From Timema cristinae (taxonomy: Eukaryota; Arthropoda; Insecta; Phasmatodea; Timematidae): 64,000 bases of DNA. The stretch spans positions 61,521,317-61,585,316 of the forward strand of contig JBCFYV010009882.1 in assembly GCA_039000515.1 (NCBI GenBank). The letters are read 5' to 3'. Position numbers and translations under genes: made by a program. Shown in pieces: positions 60,230 through 64,000 of the stretch (the stretch's first letter is position 1; each line of letters begins with the position of its first letter). Under the pieces are notes generated by a model. It was not told where the DNA came from. It ran no database searches and was given only the letters and a program-made list of their open reading frames with translations.

Positions 60230-61170
60230 AGGTTGTCTTCGCTGGTGTTAATTTTAGCTTTACCTTTTTGCACCAGGTATATAATACTCTATACTACTTG
60301 GTTTACCTTGGTTTCCAGCTGTAGTCATGATTCTCCGTCAACTCCGTCAACATTCGTGAATTCCACCATTCCTGCTATTCCTGGGAGCAACACCATTTCC
60401 AGAAGTCAAGTTCTAGTCCCACATCCTGATCTACCAGATCGCACACTAAACCTTGGGGGCAGATCTTGGTCAGTTTCAAACTTAGGGATACTCCCGGACA
60501 TCTCAATGTGGTTTATCTCTCTTTGCAATATACCTGGAAGCTTTTATACAGTCTTCTTGGACTTCTGACTTCTTTCATCTCTCTAATAGAACTGACCACC
60601 ACAGTTTGCCGAACGTTCATTCCTAAGATGACTATAAATAGCCCAACCATATAATTTGCTCTCTCTCTCTCTTTATATATATATATATATTACAATCATA
60701 GCCATAATTATCACGTCTTCCGTGGACCTTCTCTCCCTAAAGCCATATTGCCCTGGTGCATTCCTACCACCTTACGGTGTTTCTGTAAACTTGCTTGGAG
60801 GAACTTCTACTCTAGCTTCCCACAGGCTTTAAGTAAACATATAGATCTCTTTGATTTATAAAGCAGAGTTTTTGTCCTCTCCTTTGCTTAGAATTTATAC
60901 CTCACTCTTCTCCCAGATATTTGTTACTCTGCCGTATACTAAGCATTAATTCAGGAGCTGGGCTACAAACTTAGCGATCAGATCAACAGTTTTCTGCAGC
61001 ATCTCGTCCTTTATATCATCAAGTCCAGGTTATTTATTATTCTATATTAAATCTATGAAACATTTTACTTCTTCCTTTGTTACTGAATCCACGTCAGTTT
61101 TTTATACTTAATTGTATGTCATCTGTATCTTTGTCCCTTTATCTGGGGCATCTTCTTCGTCCTGGGCATC
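60230..61170 (-). mobile_element. Non-LTR retrotransposon RT remnant
   Basis: Minus strand near 60760-60700 reads PGQYGFRERRSTEDVIIM, matching the QxGFRxxRSTxDA motif of LINE reverse transcriptases (R1/Jockey-like). About 300 nt further along, near 60450, CPQG fits the next RT motif. Both stand in the correct order and spacing. Stops are frequent and the YADD box was not found. A short TC/TA run at 60660-60690 interrupts it. Confidence 0.65.
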
Positions 61171-61299
61171 ATCAGGGAGCAATGTCTCGAGGAGATATTC
61201 CACCGTTTATACCTAGCAAAGAAATCGTATTTTCATCTGGTCGCTGTACTGTACTAATATTTTTTAGGGTCCGATAGTGTGGAAAACCATTTAGAAAAA

Positions 61300-61408
61300 A
61301 GCACTTACAGTGCACTTTACTGGGAACGATCCCCAATCTCTCTGTATTCATTAGTCTAGTCCAACACGAGAGTATTGCATTAGACCATGTGGCCACCGAA
61401 GCGGATAA
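61300..61408 (-). mobile_element. tRNA-derived SINE head, family B
   Basis: Minus strand. The head CGCTTCGGTGGCCACATGGT has an A box (TGGTCTAATGC). A B box (GGATCGTTCCC) follows. It matches the head of the family B copy at 30762-31072. The rest is truncated or diverged. Confidence 0.6.
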
Positions 61409-61602
61409 TAGGCAAATTTCTAGGAAAATTAATATTAGCACACTTTGGGAAGGCGATACTGGATAGGCCTACATTATTTTAATGGTGTGTATACAATATT
61501 GAGACTATAGTTATATTAGTAAAAATTAACTAGAATTTATTTGTTTTATATCTACATGGTTTTTGACTGACAAAAAGCTAATGCAATGTGAGTATATTTC
61601 AG

Positions 61603-61785
61603 ACTGCAGAGCAAGTGACTGGGTTCTGTCGCTCACCAGTGGAGACTCGCAAGTCCAGTCCCACTGGCAGTGTAGCAAGCAGCCAATCACAGGCCCTGCT
61701 TACACCAAGCAGACAACTCACCGATGCAGAGAAACTACGTAAAGTGGTTCTTGAGCTGGTCGACACAGAACGAACATATGTCAAG
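61603..61785 (+). CDS. sif: sif exon: start of the DH (RhoGEF) domain
   Basis: 61 codons, phase 0. Begins [20 protein letters not shown], a Ser/Thr-rich stretch, then [20 protein letters not shown] and [16 protein letters not shown] is the first conserved helix of the Dbl-homology domain, which catalyses nucleotide exchange on Rac. Acceptor ATATTTCAG; donor AAG|GTGAAT. The rest of the DH domain is in exons beyond 64000. Confidence 0.95.
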
Positions 61786-64000
61786 GTGAATGAATGGGGA
61801 TTTTATATTACATTATCCATTGGCATGTCGTTGAGTGTTGCTAGGGTAGGCAGAGCCATTTTAAACTTTAAGCGTGAGATGTTCTCATCACTCAGTAAAT
61901 CAACAATAATTTGGTCAGGCATTAAAAGAAATTCATTTCCATAGATATGTCTGATTGGTCAAAAGGAGACTAAGGTTTGAGAAAATATCACAGGTACCTG
62001 ATTATGGTGGCAACATTCCAAGATACGTCACATATATTATACCATAGTTGAATTATTTTTAAATAGTAGGTTTTAGAGATAAACCTGGCAATCGTTGAGT
62101 TACAGAATCTAATCAATATAAAAACTTAATTGAATGAATCCTGAGATGAAAACATTTAAATGGGGGAAGTGTTTGAAAATCCTCTTGTGGAATAAATGTT
62201 CAATTATACTTGACTACAGCCGGCCCTACCATTAGGTGAACCTAGGCGGTCACCTAGGGAGCAAAGGTACGACGAACGCGTACCAAATAAATGATTTTTT
62301 TAAGTGAGTGAAAAATATTTGATCTAAATGAACTTATAAATATTTCTAAATATAAGACAACATTATCTAATTATTGTATCTTTTATCAATAATATATAAT
62401 ATTTAAAAAACAAAATTGACTTAGAGCTTAATACTTTTCAAGGTTTTACGAAACTCATATTCGTTCACGTAGTATTATTAATTAATATATTTATTGTTTT
62501 ATTATTTTTATTACTATGATGTAAAGGTATTTGAAATTTTTGTTAAGTTTTGGATACCTTAAAACTTGTCAAGCTAATTGAGATTGGCAGGGTATATGTT
62601 GGATGTCACTTATCAAATGACCGTAGTAGTTTAAATCAAATAAATGGTATGGAACTTCGCACGAGCTTTCTCGCTCTGTTGTTTAAAAATGGAGATATTT
62701 ACTCAAAACTCATAATATATGTGAAACAAAATAATATACACTAGCAAGCCCAAGCATAAATTTCACTATACTTGAGTAAAACATTTTTTGAGTCCCAGTT
62801 TTAAATTTTATAATTTTATTTTTAAAGAATGTCCTCATTTGTATGTTTGGACCAAATAAAAATGATTGATTTTGGGTCCACAAGGGTCAACACTTCGTAT
62901 TAAAATTTCGACTTCTGGTTAAAATGTTGACTTTTTTTTTAGGTGTTTCCCATCTTCAGGTCATCGCATTGTTATTCAATTCCTCATTTATAAATTTTCA
63001 CCAATAAAAAATGTAAATATTGACTATTGAGTCTAAAATGGAGATATATTATTGTCGTACAAACATTTCTCCTAAGAGGTTAAAGGAAAAATAACAAACT
63101 TTTTGATAGACTTACTTATTTTTAATTACTCTATGGCATTGGAGAATTATTGCGTTAAAATTTAAGTAGGATCACCTTACAAATAAAGATCACAAAATTG
63201 TATTAATATATTTGAGAATATCTCAGAAACTATTGGTTTTATAAAAATATATTTCAAATAAGAGTTTTTTTATTTTTACTATTACTACAATTTTGCAATA
63301 CGTTATTCAGTACAGTATCTCAAATAGTTGCGTAGATACGGAAATTTCTGCTCCTGTTAACTACCCTAAAATTTAATTTCATAGAAAAATGCAACTGGCC
63401 CTTTTATTTACAATCTTAATCAACCTCTATATATGAATTTTAACTAAAATCGCTTTTTTCCCTTTTTGCTTTTTATTAATCTACTCTTAATTTTAGGGTT
63501 AAACAGACGGTATTACAAAAACAACTTTTTATGGTTTGGGGGGTAATGAGACATCGACATCCATCAATATTTGGGGTTAGATTTTGTTTACGGTCGCTAT
63601 ACTTTACCTTTAGTTTTTGAAAAGTTTATATATATATATAATTGCGTATAGCTTGAAAATTATTGATTTCATAAAAATATGTTTCAAATAAAAGATTTGT
63701 ATTATAAATAGACCTACATATTTGAAATGATAAGTAATTTCATATCTCAAAGAGTTACGGAGATATGATAAAAAATATTAATTTACACATCAGACCGGAA
63801 CCCTTAAAAACATTTTGCTGAAATATTGAGGGTAGCTATTTTGTTTTTAATATTTTTAGATGTTCATAAATTAAATTTAAACAAAATCGCTATAGCTGAT
63901 TTGGAGATAATCGATTTTTTTTCTCTTTATGCCCTTTAGTAAACTAGCCTTAATTTTTAGGGTTAGATATCCAATTCCTAAAATACCTTGGGGCAACCCT
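61786..64000. other. sif intron 10 (runs off the window)
   Basis: AT-rich and no exon found, so the DH domain continues past the window. At 62217-62260, CAGCCGGCCCTACCATTAGG with CCTAGGCGGTCACCTAGG resembles the inverted end of a widespread hAT group, but no partner end is seen. No other feature. Confidence 0.5.

Larger units (their letters stand above)
12124..61785 (+). other. sif: still life (sif) gene span: ten coding exons, 3' end off the window
   Basis: The orthologue of Drosophila still life and vertebrate TIAM1/TIAM2, a multidomain guanine-nucleotide exchange factor that activates Rac-type GTPases. In flies it acts at synaptic terminals and cell cortex. The exons are 12124-12269, 16664-16931, 29413-29556, 36891-37073, 38872-39129, 43455-43625, 46019-46205, 49433-49699, 57658-57764 and 61603-61785. 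They total 1914 nt, and every junction keeps frame (638 codons). Domains in order: acidic N-terminus; PH (about residues 46-155); helical extension (about 160-250); Ser/Arg-rich linker; Ras-binding domain (about 334-390); PDZ (about 440-520); linker; start of DH (from about 620). Introns run from about 1.8 kb to 12.5 kb. All flanking-domain order matches the family. Absent from the window are most of DH, the second PH and the C-terminus. Confidence 0.95.

Noticed and set aside
61786..64000. Search for the next DH-domain exon
   Set aside because: No frame with DH-like sequence between good splice sites was found, so the next exon is taken to lie outside the window.

Overview
The window is nuclear DNA from an arthropod, most likely an insect with a large, AT-rich, repeat-laden genome. 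Coding exons are small and lie kilobases apart behind GT-AG splice sites. The proteins and repeats (insect-type still life, mariner, Copia, PIF/Harbinger, hAT, tRNA-derived SINEs) are typical of insects. I cannot name the species; a hemipteran is only a guess.

One host gene accounts for the real coding content. It is the plus-strand orthologue of still life (sif; the TIAM1/TIAM2 family of Rac guanine-nucleotide exchange factors). Ten exons between 12124 and 61785 join in phase into 638 codons. They run from an acidic N-terminal exon through the PH domain, a helical extension, a Ser/Arg-rich linker, the Ras-binding domain, the PDZ domain and a linker, into the first residues of the DH (RhoGEF) domain. 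The rest of DH, the second PH domain and the C-terminus lie beyond 64000. Any upstream exons lie before 12124 and I could not recognise them.

Nearly everything else is transposon debris in the introns and 5' flank. From left to right: a tandem repeat (1-365); a LINE remnant (1720-2165); a deleted hAT element (2758-4572); a mariner remnant split by a SINE (8395-9845); a (TA)n tract and a LINE 3' end (to 10560); an unidentified minus-strand coding-like island in intron 1 (about 12890-14822); several SINEs; two tandem Helitron-like elements (19845-26308 and 26309-28875), the first holding a TIR element that itself holds a second hAT copy; a full-length but decayed Copia element with LTRs and target-site duplication (31145-35934); a PIF/Harbinger remnant with opposed reading frames (40190-42430); an RTE-like LINE remnant (43790-44660); an inverted-repeat foldback (46250-46843); a minus-strand Copia remnant (53440-55640); a Gypsy integrase remnant (56110-56775); and a LINE reverse-transcriptase remnant (about 60230-61170).

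The most informative points are the stratigraphy, because target-site duplications at several levels give the insertion order, the tandem Helitron junction, the SINE families, and the unexplained island in intron 1. I found no CRISPR array, rRNA gene or intact tRNA gene, and no credible new multi-gene system.
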